64,000 nucleotides of DNA from CAMAVH01 sp046297835 (GCA_046297835.1 JBKBHI010000009.1:1-64000); one strand, 5' to 3'; counted from the first letter of the stretch, positions 1 to 8,999 are shown. Notes: generated by a model from the sequence alone, not told the origin. A program made the numbers and translations.

Positions 1-874
1 TGGTGCCGTCGACGCAGGGCACTTCGAACGAGCCGCCGAGCGCGGCGCTGGTCATGCTGATCGGCACGCGGCAATAGATGTTCGCGCCATCGCGCTGGAA
101 CAGGCGGTGCGGCGCGACCGACAGGAAGATGTAGAGATCGCCCGACGGCCCGCCGCGCAGGCCCGCCTCGCCTTCGCCGGTCAGGCGGATGCGCGTGCCC
201 TCCTCGACGCCGGCGGGAATATTGACCGACAGGGTCTTCTCGCGGCGCACGCGGCCGGCGCCCTGGCAGACGCGGCACGGTTTTTCGATGACGCGGCCCG
301 CCCCGTGGCAGGTCGGGCAGGCGCGCTCGATGGTGAAGAAGCCCTGGCTGGCGCGCACCTTGCCGCGGCCCTGGCAGGTGCCGCAGGTGACGGGCTTGGA
401 GCCCTTCTCCGCGCCCGAGCCCTCGCATTCGTCGCACGGCGCGCTCGACGGCACCTTGATCGTGGTGTTGCGGCCGTGGAAGGCTTCTTCCAGCGTGATC
501 TGCATGTTGTAGCGCAGGTCCGCGCCGCGCGTCGCGGCGTTGGCTCCGCCGCCGCCGCGCCGGCCGGTGAACTCGCCGAACATCTCGTCGAAAATGTCGG
601 CGAAGCCGCCGAAGCCGAAATCGCCCGCGCCGCGCCCGCCGCCGCCCTGCTCGAAGGCGGCATGGCCGTAGCGGTCGTAGGCGGCGCGCTTCTCCGGGTC
701 CTTCAGGACGTCGTAGGCTTCGTTGATTTCCTTGAACTTGCGTTCCGCGTCGGCATCGCCCTGGTTGCGGTCGGGGTGATGCTGCATGGCGAGCTTGCGG
801 TAAGACCGCTTGATCGTCTCGCCGTCCGCGTCGCGCGAACATTCGAGCAGCTCGTAATAGTCGATCTTGTCCAT
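1..874 (-). CDS. dnaJ: Chaperone DnaJ (partial, C-terminus outside window)
   Basis: Hsp40 co-chaperone that stimulates DnaK ATPase activity and hands over unfolded substrates in the cytoplasm. About 291 codons are visible, read leftward from ATG at 874. An N-terminal J domain carries the HPD motif near residue 33, followed by a Gly/Phe-rich linker. Then come four CxxCxGxG zinc-finger repeats (CDECEGSG, CGTCQGQG, CPTCHGAG, CRVCQGAG) and the start of the C-terminal substrate-binding domain. The reading frame is still open at base 1, so the end is missing only because of the window edge. It lies 70 bp downstream of dnaK in the same direction, the usual dnaK-dnaJ arrangement. A strong hairpin separates the two genes. 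The start context has no obvious Shine-Dalgarno sequence. Confidence 0.97.
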   Translation of the reverse strand, partial: MDKIDYYELLECSRDADGETIKRSYRKLAMQHHPDRNQGDADAERKFKEINEAYDVLKDPEKRAAYDRYGHAAFEQGGGGRGAGDFGFGGFADIFDEMFGEFTGRRGGGGANAATRGADLRYNMQITLEEAFHGRNTTIKVPSSAPCDECEGSGAEKGSKPVTCGTCQGRGKVRASQGFFTIERACPTCHGAGRVIEKPCRVCQGAGRVRREKTLSVNIPAGVEEGTRIRLTGEGEAGLRGGPSGDLYIFLSVAPHRLFQRDGANIYCRVPISMTSAALGGSFEVPCVDGT

Positions 875-894
875 GGCGTTACGCAGCTCGCTTG

Positions 895-936
895 GCGCGT
901 GAGGATGAACCGATGATGAGGGGCATCCTCACGCGC
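895..936. other. Hairpin between dnaK and dnaJ
   Basis: Perfect 13-bp inverted repeat (895-907 pairing with 924-936) around a 16-nt loop. It sits between the dnaK stop and the dnaJ start. There is no T-run after it in the dnaJ direction, so it does not look like a full terminator. An mRNA-processing or partial-attenuation role that lowers DnaJ relative to DnaK is inference. Confidence 0.6.
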
Positions 937-944
937 GCGGCGAC

Positions 945-2885
945 TTAAGCCGACTTGTTCTTCTTGTCGTCGTCCACTTCCTCGAAGTCGGCGTCGACCA
1001 CGGTCGAATCGTCCGCCTTCGGCTCGCCGGCCCCAGGCTGATTGGGGTCCTGCGGCTGATCGCCGCCCGCCGCCTGCTCCTGCGACGCCTTGTACATGGC
1101 TTCGCCGAGCTTCATCGACGCAGTGGCGAGCGCTTCGAGCTTGGCGCGGATCGCGGCGACGTCGTCGCCGTCCTTCACCGCCTTGAGATCGGCGACCTTG
1201 GTCTCGATCTCGCTCTTGATCGCGACGTCGACCTTGTCGCCGTGCTCGGCGAGGTTCTTCTCGGTCGAGTGGATCAGGCTTTCGGCCTGGTTCTTGGCCT
1301 CGACCGATTCCTTGCGCTTCTTGTCCTCGGCGGCATGGGCTTCGGCGTCCTTGACCATCTTCTCGATGTCCTCGGACGACAGCCCGCCGGAGGCCTGGAT
1401 GCGGATCTGCTGCTCCTTGCCGGTCGCCTTGTCCTTGGCTTGGACGCTGACGATGCCGTTGGCGTCGATGTCGAACGTGACCTCGATCTGCGGCATGCCG
1501 CGCGGCGCGGGCGGAATGTTCTCCAGGTTGAACTGGCCGAGCAGCTTGTTGTCGGAGGCCATCTCGCGCTCGCCCTGGAACACGCGGATCGTCACCGCGG
1601 TCTGGTTGTCCTCGGCGGTCGAGAAGACCTGGCTTTTCTTGGTCGGGATCGTCGTGTTGCGGTCGATCAGGCGCGTGAACACGCCGCCCAGCGTCTCGAT
1701 GCCGAGCGACAGCGGCGTCACGTCGAGCAGCAGCACGTCCTTGACGTCGCCCTTGAGCACGCCGGCCTGGATCGCCGCGCCGATGGCGACGACCTCGTCC
1801 GGGTTCACGCCCTTGTGCGGCTCGCGGCCGAAGAACTGCTTCACCGTCTCGATGACCTTGGGCATGCGCGTCATGCCGCCGACGAGCACGACCTCGTCGA
1901 TCTCGGAGGCCTTGAGGCCGGCGTCGCGCAGCGCCGCCTTGCACGGCTCGATGGTGCGCTGGATCAGCTTCTCGACCAGGCTTTCGAGCTTGGCGCGCGA
2001 CAGGCGGATGTTGAGGTGCTTGGGGCCCGACTGGTCGGCGGTGATGAACGGCAGGTTCACTTCCGTCTCGGCCGCGGTCGACAGCTCGATCTTCGCCTTC
2101 TCGGCGGCTTCCTTCAGGCGCTGCAGCGCGAGCTTGTCCTTGCGCAGGTCGATCGCCTGCTCCTTCTGGAACTCGGCCGCGAGGTAGTCGATGATTTCCT
2201 TGTCGAAGTCTTCGCCGCCGAGGAACGTGTCGCCGTTGGTCGACTTCACTTCGAACACGCCGTCGCCGATCTCGAGGACCGACACGTCGAACGTGCCGCC
2301 GCCGAGGTCATAGACCGCGATGGTGCCGGCCTTCTTCTTTTCCAGGCCGTAGGCGAGCGCCGCCGCCGTCGGCTCGTTGATGATGCGCAGCACTTCGAGG
2401 CCGGCGATCTTGCCGGCGTCCTTGGTCGCCTGGCGCTGCGAGTCGTTGAAGTAGGCGGGGACGGTGATGACGGCTTGCGTGACCGTCTCGCCGAGATAGC
2501 GCTCGGCCGTCTCCTTCATCTTCTGCAGGATGAAGGCGGAGATTTCGCTCGGCGAATATTTCTTGCCCTGCGCCTCGACCCAAGCGTCGCTGTTGTTGCC
2601 CGAGACGATCTTGTAGGGGACGAGGTTGATGTCCTTCTGCGTCACCGGATCGTTGAAGCCGCGGCCGATCAGGCGCTTGATGGCGAACAACGTGTTTTCC
2701 GGATTGGTGACGCCCTGGCGCTTGGCGGCCTGGCCGACCAGGCGCTCGCCCGAGTTGGTGAAGGCCACCATCGACGGCGTGGTGCGCGCGCCCTCGGCGT
2801 TCTCGATCACCTTGGCGGTCGAGCCCTCCATGACGGCGACGCACGAATTGGTGGTGCCGAGGTCGATACCGATAACTTTGCTCAT
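945..2885 (-). CDS. dnaK: Chaperone protein DnaK (Hsp70)
   Basis: ATP-dependent cytoplasmic chaperone, 646 aa from the ATG at 2885. The N-terminal nucleotide-binding domain opens with VIGIDLGTTNS and contains the phosphate-2 motif DLGGGTFDVS and GGMTRMP. The substrate-binding domain begins around residue 390 (LLLDVTPLSLGIETLGG). The tail is acidic and ends in DADFEEVDDDKKNKSA, typical of proteobacterial DnaK. An upstream in-frame TTG at 2903 would add six residues, but the ATG preceded by an AAGGAT/GAAGAG stretch gives the canonical MSKVIGIDLG start. It lies downstream of grpE and upstream of dnaJ on the same strand. A good promoter-like sequence lies 117-145 bp upstream of the start, so grpE and dnaK can be transcribed separately. 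Confidence 0.99.
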   Translation of the reverse strand: MSKVIGIDLGTTNSCVAVMEGSTAKVIENAEGARTTPSMVAFTNSGERLVGQAAKRQGVTNPENTLFAIKRLIGRGFNDPVTQKDINLVPYKIVSGNNSDAWVEAQGKKYSPSEISAFILQKMKETAERYLGETVTQAVITVPAYFNDSQRQATKDAGKIAGLEVLRIINEPTAAALAYGLEKKKAGTIAVYDLGGGTFDVSVLEIGDGVFEVKSTNGDTFLGGEDFDKEIIDYLAAEFQKEQAIDLRKDKLALQRLKEAAEKAKIELSTAAETEVNLPFITADQSGPKHLNIRLSRAKLESLVEKLIQRTIEPCKAALRDAGLKASEIDEVVLVGGMTRMPKVIETVKQFFGREPHKGVNPDEVVAIGAAIQAGVLKGDVKDVLLLDVTPLSLGIETLGGVFTRLIDRNTTIPTKKSQVFSTAEDNQTAVTIRVFQGEREMASDNKLLGQFNLENIPPAPRGMPQIEVTFDIDANGIVSVQAKDKATGKEQQIRIQASGGLSSEDIEKMVKDAEAHAAEDKKRKESVEAKNQAESLIHSTEKNLAEHGDKVDVAIKSEIETKVADLKAVKDGDDVAAIRAKLEALATASMKLGEAMYKASQEQAAGGDQPQDPNQPGAGEPKADDSTVVDADFEEVDDDKKNKSA

Positions 2886-3001
2886 CGTCTCTTCATCCTT
2901 CAATTAGCAGGCTCCACCGGCCCAGCACGGCGCCGGGCGGAACCCCTGCGGGATTACCTTTCGATCAGGCTTGATCGCCGGTCCCCCGAACGGCTGCAGG
3001 G

Positions 3002-3030
3002 TATATAGGCAGGGCGTTTTCGGGCTGCAA
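3002..3030 (-). promoter_or_regulatory. Putative dnaK promoter
   Basis: Reading toward dnaK: TTGCAG (3030-3025), 17 bp, TATATA (3007-3002). The -10 side read as GCCTATATA also partly fits the heat-shock sigma-32 consensus. No CIRCE inverted repeat (TTAGCACTC/GAGTGCTAA) is visible here, so HrcA is unlikely to act at this promoter. This is a by-eye call. Confidence 0.5.
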
Positions 3031-3095
3031 CACCCGGCGAGAAACTATCTATCGGGCGAAAAACCGGCCGAGGGGCCGGTTTCGCGCCGCAAATC

Positions 3096-3737
3096 TTAAG
3101 CTTTCGTGTCGACGTTGCGCGGCTCGCCGGACGGGCCGGCGTAAGCGCCCTTGGTGGCATCCGCGGCCGCGCCGTTCGGGACCGCCGCCGGGCCGCCCTT
3201 GGCGACGCCGACCAGGGCCGGGCGCAGCAGGCGCTCTTTCAGGACATAGCCGGCCTGCAGCACCTGGACGACGGTGCCCGCCGGCTGGGACGGATCCTCG
3301 ACCTCGAACATGGCCTGATGGCGGTCGTGGTCGAACGGCTGGCCCTTGGGATCGACCTTGACGATGCCGGCGCGCTCGAAAATGGCCAGCAATTCGCGCT
3401 CGGTCAGCTCGACGCCGGACACGAACGCCTTGAGGCTGTCGGGCAGGTCGGCCGGCTGGCTTTCGAGCGCCCGGCGCAGGTTGTCGGCGACCGTGAGCAT
3501 TTCGCGGGCGAAGCCGGTGATGGCGTATTTCGCCGTGTCCTCGCGCTCTTTTTCGGCGCGGCGGCGGTAGTTCTCGACCTCGGCCACGGCGCGCAGGGCG
3601 CGGTCCTTGGCCTCGGCCAGCTCCGCCTGCAGCTTCTCGATCACCGCGAATCCGTCGGGCTCGCCGGCTGGCGCGCCGGCTTGGCCCTGGGCTTCGGGGT
3701 CGTGCGGCTGGGGATCGTCTTGGGCGGTCATGCGCAT
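3096..3737 (-). CDS. grpE: Nucleotide exchange factor GrpE
   Basis: Releases ADP from DnaK and so completes the DnaK-DnaJ chaperone cycle. It is 213 aa, with an acidic N-terminus and a long charged coiled-coil (LQAELAEAKDRALRAVAEVE, YRRRAEKEREDTAKYA). The C-terminal beta domain contains the conserved stretch PFDHDRHQAMFEVEDPSQPAGTVVQVLQAGY. The second Met (3731) is an alternative start two codons in. The stop lies 65 bp upstream of the putative dnaK promoter. The gene follows hrcA in the same orientation, the common alphaproteobacterial hrcA-grpE pairing. The last 40 residues are a Gly/Ala-rich, poorly conserved tail. Confidence 0.97.
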   Translation of the reverse strand: MRMTAQDDPQPHDPEAQGQAGAPAGEPDGFAVIEKLQAELAEAKDRALRAVAEVENYRRRAEKEREDTAKYAITGFAREMLTVADNLRRALESQPADLPDSLKAFVSGVELTERELLAIFERAGIVKVDPKGQPFDHDRHQAMFEVEDPSQPAGTVVQVLQAGYVLKERLLRPALVGVAKGGPAAVPNGAAADATKGAYAGPSGEPRNVDTKA

Positions 3738-3851
3738 ATTCTCGGGCTAAGGGTCTGAACGGAGAGACAAATGGGCGCTGGCGCGGCGAGAGTCAACCGC
3801 CGCCGCAACCCCAAAAATTAACGCTGAAATCGGGGCTTTATCCCGCCATCG

Positions 3852-4907
3852 CTAACCGACGAGGCGGCCGATCACCTTGGCGGTGTAATCGACCATCGGG
3901 ATGATGCGGGCATAATTGAGGCGGGTCGGGCCGATCACGCCGATCGCGCCGACGATCTTTTCCGACGAATTGGCGAAGGGCGCGACGATCATCGAGAAGC
4001 CGGCGTTGCGGAACAATTCGTTGCCGGCGCCGATGAAAATCTGCACGCCCTCGGCCGCGCCGGCGAGATCGACCAGCTTGGCCATGGTCTCTTTCGTCTC
4101 CAGCGCCTGAAACAAGCCGCGGATGCGCTCCAGATCCTCGATGGCGGTGACGTTGTCGAGCAGGTTGGCCTGGCCGCGCACGATCAGCGAGGCGTTGCCG
4201 TTCTCGCCCGAGCGCAGCGCGATGCCCTGCTCGACCAGCCGCGTGGTCAGCGCGTCGAGCTGGGCGCGATGCTGCTCCAATTCGGCGATAATCTCGGCGC
4301 GGGCTTCGCGCAGGTTGCGGCCGACCAGTTTCGCCGTGAGATAATTGCTCGCCTCGGTCAAGGCCGAGGCCGGCATGCCGAGCGGCACATCGATCAGCCG
4401 GTTCTCGACCACGCCGTTCTCGCCGACCATGACGACGAGCGCGCGGCCGTTGGCGAGGCCGACGAATTCGATGTGCTTGAGGGCCGCTTCGGCCTTCGGC
4501 GCGAGCACCAGGCCGGCGCAGCGCGACAGGCCCGACAGCATGGTCGAGGCTTCGCCCATGGCTTCCTCGAAGCTCTTGCCGGCGGCGGCGCACTGGCTCT
4601 CGATGTCGCGCCGCTCGTCCTGGGTCAGGCCGCCGACTTCCAAGAGGCCGTCGACGAACAGTTTCAGGCCCGCTTCGGTCGGCAGGCGGCCGGCCGAAGT
4701 GTGCGGCGAATACAAGAGGCCGGCGTCCTGCAGGTCGGCCATGACATTGCGGATGGTGGCGGGCGACAGGTTCTGCGACAGCCGGCGCGCCAGCGTGCGC
4801 GAGCCGACGGGATCGCCGGTCTCGACGTACGACTCGACGATGCGGCGGAAAATCTCGCGCGAGCGCTCGTTCAGTTCGGTGACGGCAGGTTTCGGACCGG
4901 AGATCAT
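3852..4907 (-). CDS. hrcA: Heat-inducible transcription repressor HrcA
   Basis: Repressor that binds CIRCE operators, usually at groESL in alphaproteobacteria, and is kept active by GroEL. It is 351 aa. The N-terminal winged helix includes SREIFRRIVESYVETGDPVGSRTLARR and LSPATIRNVMADLQDAGLL, followed by HTSAGRLPTEAG. The rest is the GAF-like dimerisation domain of the family, ending in PTRLNYARIIPMVDYTAKVIG. The start is supported by AGGAGC a few bases upstream. It is divergent from rph. No CIRCE element is visible next to it or at dnaK, so its main target probably lies outside the window. Confidence 0.97.
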   Translation of the reverse strand: MISGPKPAVTELNERSREIFRRIVESYVETGDPVGSRTLARRLSQNLSPATIRNVMADLQDAGLLYSPHTSAGRLPTEAGLKLFVDGLLEVGGLTQDERRDIESQCAAAGKSFEEAMGEASTMLSGLSRCAGLVLAPKAEAALKHIEFVGLANGRALVVMVGENGVVENRLIDVPLGMPASALTEASNYLTAKLVGRNLREARAEIIAELEQHRAQLDALTTRLVEQGIALRSGENGNASLIVRGQANLLDNVTAIEDLERIRGLFQALETKETMAKLVDLAGAAEGVQIFIGAGNELFRNAGFSMIVAPFANSSEKIVGAIGVIGPTRLNYARIIPMVDYTAKVIGRLVG

Positions 4908-5063
4908 TTTTTGCTCCTGCGGCGAATCTAGGGACGCCCCCCGCCCGCGTCAACGGCCCGAAATAGCTGGAAAAACCGCGCGGAACCGAAATCCCGCGAG
5001 GCTGGACGGACGCGCCGCCAGGGGCTAGCTTGCCGGCCCGATTCGAATCCTCAGGAGAGACCG

Positions 5064-5786
5064 ATGCGCCCCTCCGGCCGCGCGCCCGACCAGCTTCGCA
5101 ACGTGATTCTCGAACCCGGCGCGGCGAAATACGCCGAGGGCTCGTGCATGGCGCGCTTCGGCGAGACGCACGTGCTGTGCGCCGCCACCGTCGAGGAGAA
5201 GGTGCCGCCGTTCCTGCGCGATAGCGGCAAGGGCTGGGTCACGGCCGAATACGGCATGCTGCCGCGCTCGACCCACACGCGCACCGACCGCGAAGCGGCG
5301 CGCGGCAAGCAGTCGGGCCGCACCCAGGAAATCCAGCGCCTGATCGGCCGCAGCCTGCGCGCCGTCACCAATCTGCCGGGCATGGGCGAGCGCCAGATCC
5401 GCCTCGATTGCGACGTCATCCAGGCCGACGGCGGCACGCGCACCGCCGCCATCACCGGCTCCTATGTCGCGCTGCATATCGCGCTGAACAAGTTGGTGAA
5501 GTCTGGCGCGCTCAAAGCGCTGCCGCTGACCGATCATGTCGCCGCCGTGTCGTGCGGCGTGTTCAACGGCGTGCCGGTGCTCGATCTCGACTACCCCGAG
5601 GACAGCAAGGCGCAGACCGACGGCAATTTCGTCCTCACCGGCGCGGGCCGCTTCGTCGAGATTCAATCGACCGCCGAACAGGCGCCGTTCGAGAAAAGCG
5701 AATTCGACGCGCTGCTCGCCTTGGCGCAAAAGGGCATCGCCGAACTGGTGGCGCTGCAGCGCGACGCCATCGCCAAGGCCGGCTGA
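5064..5786 (+). CDS. rph: Ribonuclease PH
   Basis: Phosphorolytic 3'-5' exoribonuclease that trims tRNA precursors to the mature CCA end. It is 240 aa, the standard length. Family landmarks are RNVILEPGAAKYAEGSCMARFGET, the basic stretch PRSTHTRTDREAARGKQSGRT and LDCDVIQADGGTRTAAITG. DLDYPEDSKAQTDGNFVLTG completes the active site. The start has a strong CAGGAGAG Shine-Dalgarno. It begins 156 bp from the divergent hrcA, and its TGA overlaps the rdgB ATG by one base, so the two are translationally coupled. Confidence 0.98.
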   Translation: MRPSGRAPDQLRNVILEPGAAKYAEGSCMARFGETHVLCAATVEEKVPPFLRDSGKGWVTAEYGMLPRSTHTRTDREAARGKQSGRTQEIQRLIGRSLRAVTNLPGMGERQIRLDCDVIQADGGTRTAAITGSYVALHIALNKLVKSGALKALPLTDHVAAVSCGVFNGVPVLDLDYPEDSKAQTDGNFVLTGAGRFVEIQSTAEQAPFEKSEFDALLALAQKGIAELVALQRDAIAKAG

Positions 5787-6406
5787 TGCCGGCGCGCGGC
5801 CTGAGAGGGCAGAAGATCGTCCTCGCCAGCCACAATCCCGGCAAGCTGCGCGAGATCGCCGAACTGCTCGCGCCTTATGACATCGAGGTCGTCTCGGCCG
5901 GCGATCTCGGCCTGAAAGAGCCGGCGGAGACCGGCGAGACCTTCATCGACAACGCCGCAATCAAGGCCGAAGCCGCCGCCGTGGCGAGCGGCCTGCCCGC
6001 CCTGGCCGACGATTCGGGCCTGGCGGTGGACGCGCTCGGCGGCGCGCCGGGCATCCATTCGGCGCGCTGGGCCGGCCCCTCCAAGGATTTCGCCGCCGCC
6101 GGCGAGCGCGTCTGGCGCGAGGCGCAGGCCGCCGATCCGAAAAACCTATCCGCCCATTTCGTCTGCGTGCTGGCTTTGTGCTGGCCGCCGCTGCCTTACG
6201 GCGCGCCGGTCTGCGACATCTTCCCCGGCCGCGTCGATGGCCGGCTGGTGTGGCCGCCGCGCGGGGCCAACGGCTTCGGCTACGATCCGATGTTCATGGC
6301 CGACGGCCGCAGCGAAACCTTCGGCGAGATGGAAGCGGCGGCGAAACACGCCATCAGCCACCGCGCCGACGCTTTTAACAAATTCGCCGCCAAGCTGCTC
6401 AACTGA
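5786..6406 (+). CDS. rdgB: XTP/dITP diphosphatase (RdgB/HAM1 family)
   Basis: House-cleaning pyrophosphatase that removes dITP, dXTP and similar non-canonical purine nucleotides before they enter DNA or RNA. It is 206 aa. Motifs include the substrate loop LASHNPGKLREI near residue 13, the catalytic region LADDSGLAVDALGGAPGIHSARWAG, and ANGFGYDPMF with the C-terminal AISHRADAF. The ATG overlaps the rph stop (TGATG), so I take this rather than an upstream start. It is the second gene of the rph-rdgB-hemW operon. Confidence 0.97.
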   Translation: MPARGLRGQKIVLASHNPGKLREIAELLAPYDIEVVSAGDLGLKEPAETGETFIDNAAIKAEAAAVASGLPALADDSGLAVDALGGAPGIHSARWAGPSKDFAAAGERVWREAQAADPKNLSAHFVCVLALCWPPLPYGAPVCDIFPGRVDGRLVWPPRGANGFGYDPMFMADGRSETFGEMEAAAKHAISHRADAFNKFAAKLLN

Positions 6407-6429
6407 GCCGGACGCTTTATAATCCCGTC

Positions 6430-7602
6430 ATGGAACGCGAGCATCCGCGGCTGGGATTGTATGTGCATTGGCCGTTCTGCGTCGCCAAATGCCCGTACTG
6501 CGACTTCAACAGCCATGTGCGCGAACGAATCGACCAGCCCGACTGGCGCGCCGCTTATCTCCGCGCGCTGCAAACGGAAGCGGCGCGGCTCGCCGCGCAC
6601 GGCGCGCAGCGGCCGCTCGCCAGCATCTTCTTCGGCGGCGGCACGCCGTCGCTGATGGAGCCGACGACCGCCGGGGCGATCATCGAGACGGCGGAGCGGC
6701 TGTTCGGCTTCGAGCCCGGCATCGAGATCACGCTGGAGGCCAATCCCAATTCGGCCGAGGCGGCGCGCTTCGCGGGCTTCGCCGCCGCCGGCGTCAACCG
6801 CGTCTCGCTCGGCGTGCAGGCGTTCGACGACGCCAGCCTGAGATTCCTCGGCCGCGCCCATGACGCGGGCGAAGCGCGCGCCGCCATCGCGTTGGCGCTG
6901 AACAGCTTCCCGCGCATGAGCTTCGACCTGATCTACGCGCGGCCCGGCCAGACGCCGGACGATTGGCAACGCGAACTGGCCGAAGCGCTGAGCTACGGCA
7001 CCTCGCATCTGTCGCTCTATCAGCTCACCATCGAGAAGGGCACGCCGTTCTTCGCCGCCCATAAGCGCGGCGATTTCGTTTTGCCCGACGAGGAGACGGC
7101 GGCGGCGCTTTACGAGATCACGCAGGAGCGCCTCGCGGCGGCGGGATTGGCGGCTTACGAGATTTCCAATCACGCCCGCCCCGGCGAGGCAAGCCGCCAC
7201 AACCTGATCTATTGGCGGCTCGACGATTACATCGGCGTCGGCCCCGGCGCGCACGGCCGGCTCACGCTCGGCGGACAAACCCTCGCCACCACGCGCAAGC
7301 ACAAGCCGGAAGACTGGCTGGCGCAAATGGCCAAGGATGGCCTCGGCGTAATGGACGAGACGGCCGTCGCGCCGGACGAGCGCTTGTCGGAATTGCTGAT
7401 GATGGGCCTGCGCCTCGCCGAGCCGATCCCGCGCGCGCGCTTTCTGCGCGTCGCCGGCAAGCAGCCCGAAGCGGCGCTCGATCCGCAGCGGCTGCGCCGC
7501 TTGATCGACGGCGGCTTTCTCAGGCTCGACGAGACCGGCCTGTCCGCGACCGCCGAAGGCCGCCAGCGGCTCAACGCCGTGCTGGCCGATCTGCTCGTTT
7601 AG
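6430..7602 (+). CDS. hemW: HemW, radical SAM haem chaperone-like protein (formerly HemN-like)
   Basis: Radical SAM protein of the HemW family, thought to bind haem and deliver it to target proteins rather than act as coproporphyrinogen oxidase. It is 390 aa. The Fe-S cluster motif CxxxCxxC is C17-C21-C24 (CVAKCPYC), followed by GGGTPSLM and the SAM-binding VSLGVQAFDD. The HemN C-terminal domain (GVGPGAHGRL) follows. The YC of the cysteine motif, rather than the extra cysteines of true HemN, fits HemW. It starts 23 bp after rdgB and is last in the operon, converging on the LpoA-like gene. Confidence 0.94.
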   Translation: MEREHPRLGLYVHWPFCVAKCPYCDFNSHVRERIDQPDWRAAYLRALQTEAARLAAHGAQRPLASIFFGGGTPSLMEPTTAGAIIETAERLFGFEPGIEITLEANPNSAEAARFAGFAAAGVNRVSLGVQAFDDASLRFLGRAHDAGEARAAIALALNSFPRMSFDLIYARPGQTPDDWQRELAEALSYGTSHLSLYQLTIEKGTPFFAAHKRGDFVLPDEETAAALYEITQERLAAAGLAAYEISNHARPGEASRHNLIYWRLDDYIGVGPGAHGRLTLGGQTLATTRKHKPEDWLAQMAKDGLGVMDETAVAPDERLSELLMMGLRLAEPIPRARFLRVAGKQPEAALDPQRLRRLIDGGFLRLDETGLSATAEGRQRLNAVLADLLV

Positions 7603-7614
7603 CCTGCTGATCGC

Positions 7615-8976
7615 TTAGTTTGTGAGGTCTTCGAACGTCGTGCGCGCCGGGCTGACGACGCGCGAGGAGCGCGCGCCGACTTCCTTCACCGCCAGGCCGC
7701 GCTCGGCGACGCCTTGCGGCGTCAGGCGGAAGATGCCATCGACGCCGGCGAAGCCGTTGGGCTGGGCGATGGCGGCGGCGGAAAAGCGCGCCGCCGATGC
7801 GCCGCGCGCCAAGACGGCGGCGAGCGCGGCCGCGTCGTAGCCGAGCGACGCGCGCGGCGGCGGGTTCGCGCCGTAAAGCTTGCGATAGGCGGCGGCGAAT
7901 TCGGCGCGCGGCCCGTCCGGCGTCGCCGGATACCAGCCGCCGACGAGCGCCGGTTCGGTCCAGATCTCCGGCTCGTCCCAATCGATGGTGCCGAGCGCGC
8001 GCACCTTGCGCGTGTCGACGTCGTAGAACGGCAGCAGCGGCGCGATCGCCTTCACGCGGGCGCCAGATTCAGGAATCACCACGGCGTCGAAATCGACGTC
8101 GCCGTAGGTTTCCAGCCGTTCCAGCCGGCGCAGCGCCAGCTTGGAGGCTTCGTCGTCGAGCGCGGCGAGCTCCTGGCGCTGCTGGCGCAGCGCGGCGCGG
8201 CGCGCGTCGTAATTGGTCATCTCGCGCACCACCGGCGAGACGAGATTGGTGCTGGCCGAGGCATCGTAGCTGGCGACCGGCCCGAGCGTCAGGCCGGCGG
8301 TCCGCACCGCCGCGCGCACCGCTTCGGCGACGCGCTGGCCGTAAACCGAATCGGGCACCAGGGCGGCGATGCGCCGCATCCCGCGGCTGGCGGCGTAATC
8401 GACCACGCGCGTCACCTGCATCTCCGGCGTGAAGCCGAGGATATAGACGCCGTTCCCGGCCACCGCGTAATCGTTGGTGAAGGCGACGACCGGCACGCCG
8501 CGCGCGCGCGCCGCCGGCGCGATGGCCTCGACGTCGGCCGAGAACAGCGGCCCGAGCAGCATTTGCGCGCCGGCCGCCATGACCTCCTCGGCGGCGGCGA
8601 CCGCGCCTTCCGGCGTGCCCTTGGTGTCGCGCGGCAGCAGCGCCACCTCCGCGCCGCCTTCGATGGCGGCGAGATCGAACAGCGCCATCTGCGCCGCGTT
8701 GAGCAGCGCCTGGCCGAAGCCGGCGGCCGGACCGCTCAGCGGCACCAGGAAGCCGACGGCGACCGACTTGCCCTCGTCGGGCGGGGTCAGTTGCAGGCTT
8801 TCGGCCGTCGGCGTCGGCAGCGGCGCGGGCGTGGCGGTGGCCGGAGCGGCGACTTGCGGCTGCGGCGGCTGCGCCGTTAACCTGCCGGGCTGCTGGCAGG
8901 CCGCGAGCGGCGCGACGAGCAGCGCGAACAGCGCGAAACGTGCGAGAATGGACGGAGACGGCGGCCGGAACATCAT
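7615..8976 (-). CDS. Penicillin-binding protein activator, LpoA/LppC-like lipoprotein
   Basis: Predicted outer-membrane lipoprotein with a periplasmic type-1 binding-protein fold, related to the LpoA activators of class A penicillin-binding proteins. It is about 453 aa from the MMF start at 8976/8973. The signal peptide is hydrophobic with a lipobox (APLAAC) and a Pro/Ala-rich linker. The periplasmic-binding core includes VAVGFLVPLSGPAAGFGQAL, LLGPLFSADVEAIAP and LGYDAAALAAVLA. It is divergent from rsmI-yraN, exactly as lpoA is in enterobacteria, which supports the assignment. The Shine-Dalgarno is weak, so the start is uncertain by a few codons. Confidence 0.85.
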   Translation of the reverse strand: MMFRPPSPSILARFALFALLVAPLAACQQPGRLTAQPPQPQVAAPATATPAPLPTPTAESLQLTPPDEGKSVAVGFLVPLSGPAAGFGQALLNAAQMALFDLAAIEGGAEVALLPRDTKGTPEGAVAAAEEVMAAGAQMLLGPLFSADVEAIAPAARARGVPVVAFTNDYAVAGNGVYILGFTPEMQVTRVVDYAASRGMRRIAALVPDSVYGQRVAEAVRAAVRTAGLTLGPVASYDASASTNLVSPVVREMTNYDARRAALRQQRQELAALDDEASKLALRRLERLETYGDVDFDAVVIPESGARVKAIAPLLPFYDVDTRKVRALGTIDWDEPEIWTEPALVGGWYPATPDGPRAEFAAAYRKLYGANPPPRASLGYDAAALAAVLARGASAARFSAAAIAQPNGFAGVDGIFRLTPQGVAERGLAVKEVGARSSRVVSPARTTFEDLTN

Positions 8977-8999
8977 GAACACATGGGGGAAACCTGAGG

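Noticed and set aside
1242..3008. 588-codon open frame antisense to dnaK
   Set aside because: Mirror frame of a highly GC-rich gene; low-complexity Arg/Leu/Asp sequence with no domain. The dnaK frame is certain.
3738..3851. CIRCE operator next to hrcA or grpE
   Set aside because: No TTAGCACTC/GAGTGCTAA inverted repeat could be found by eye.
5037..5060. tRNA-like GATTCGAATCC near the rph start
   Set aside because: Resembles a T-loop fragment but no acceptor stem, D-arm or anticodon arm surrounds it.
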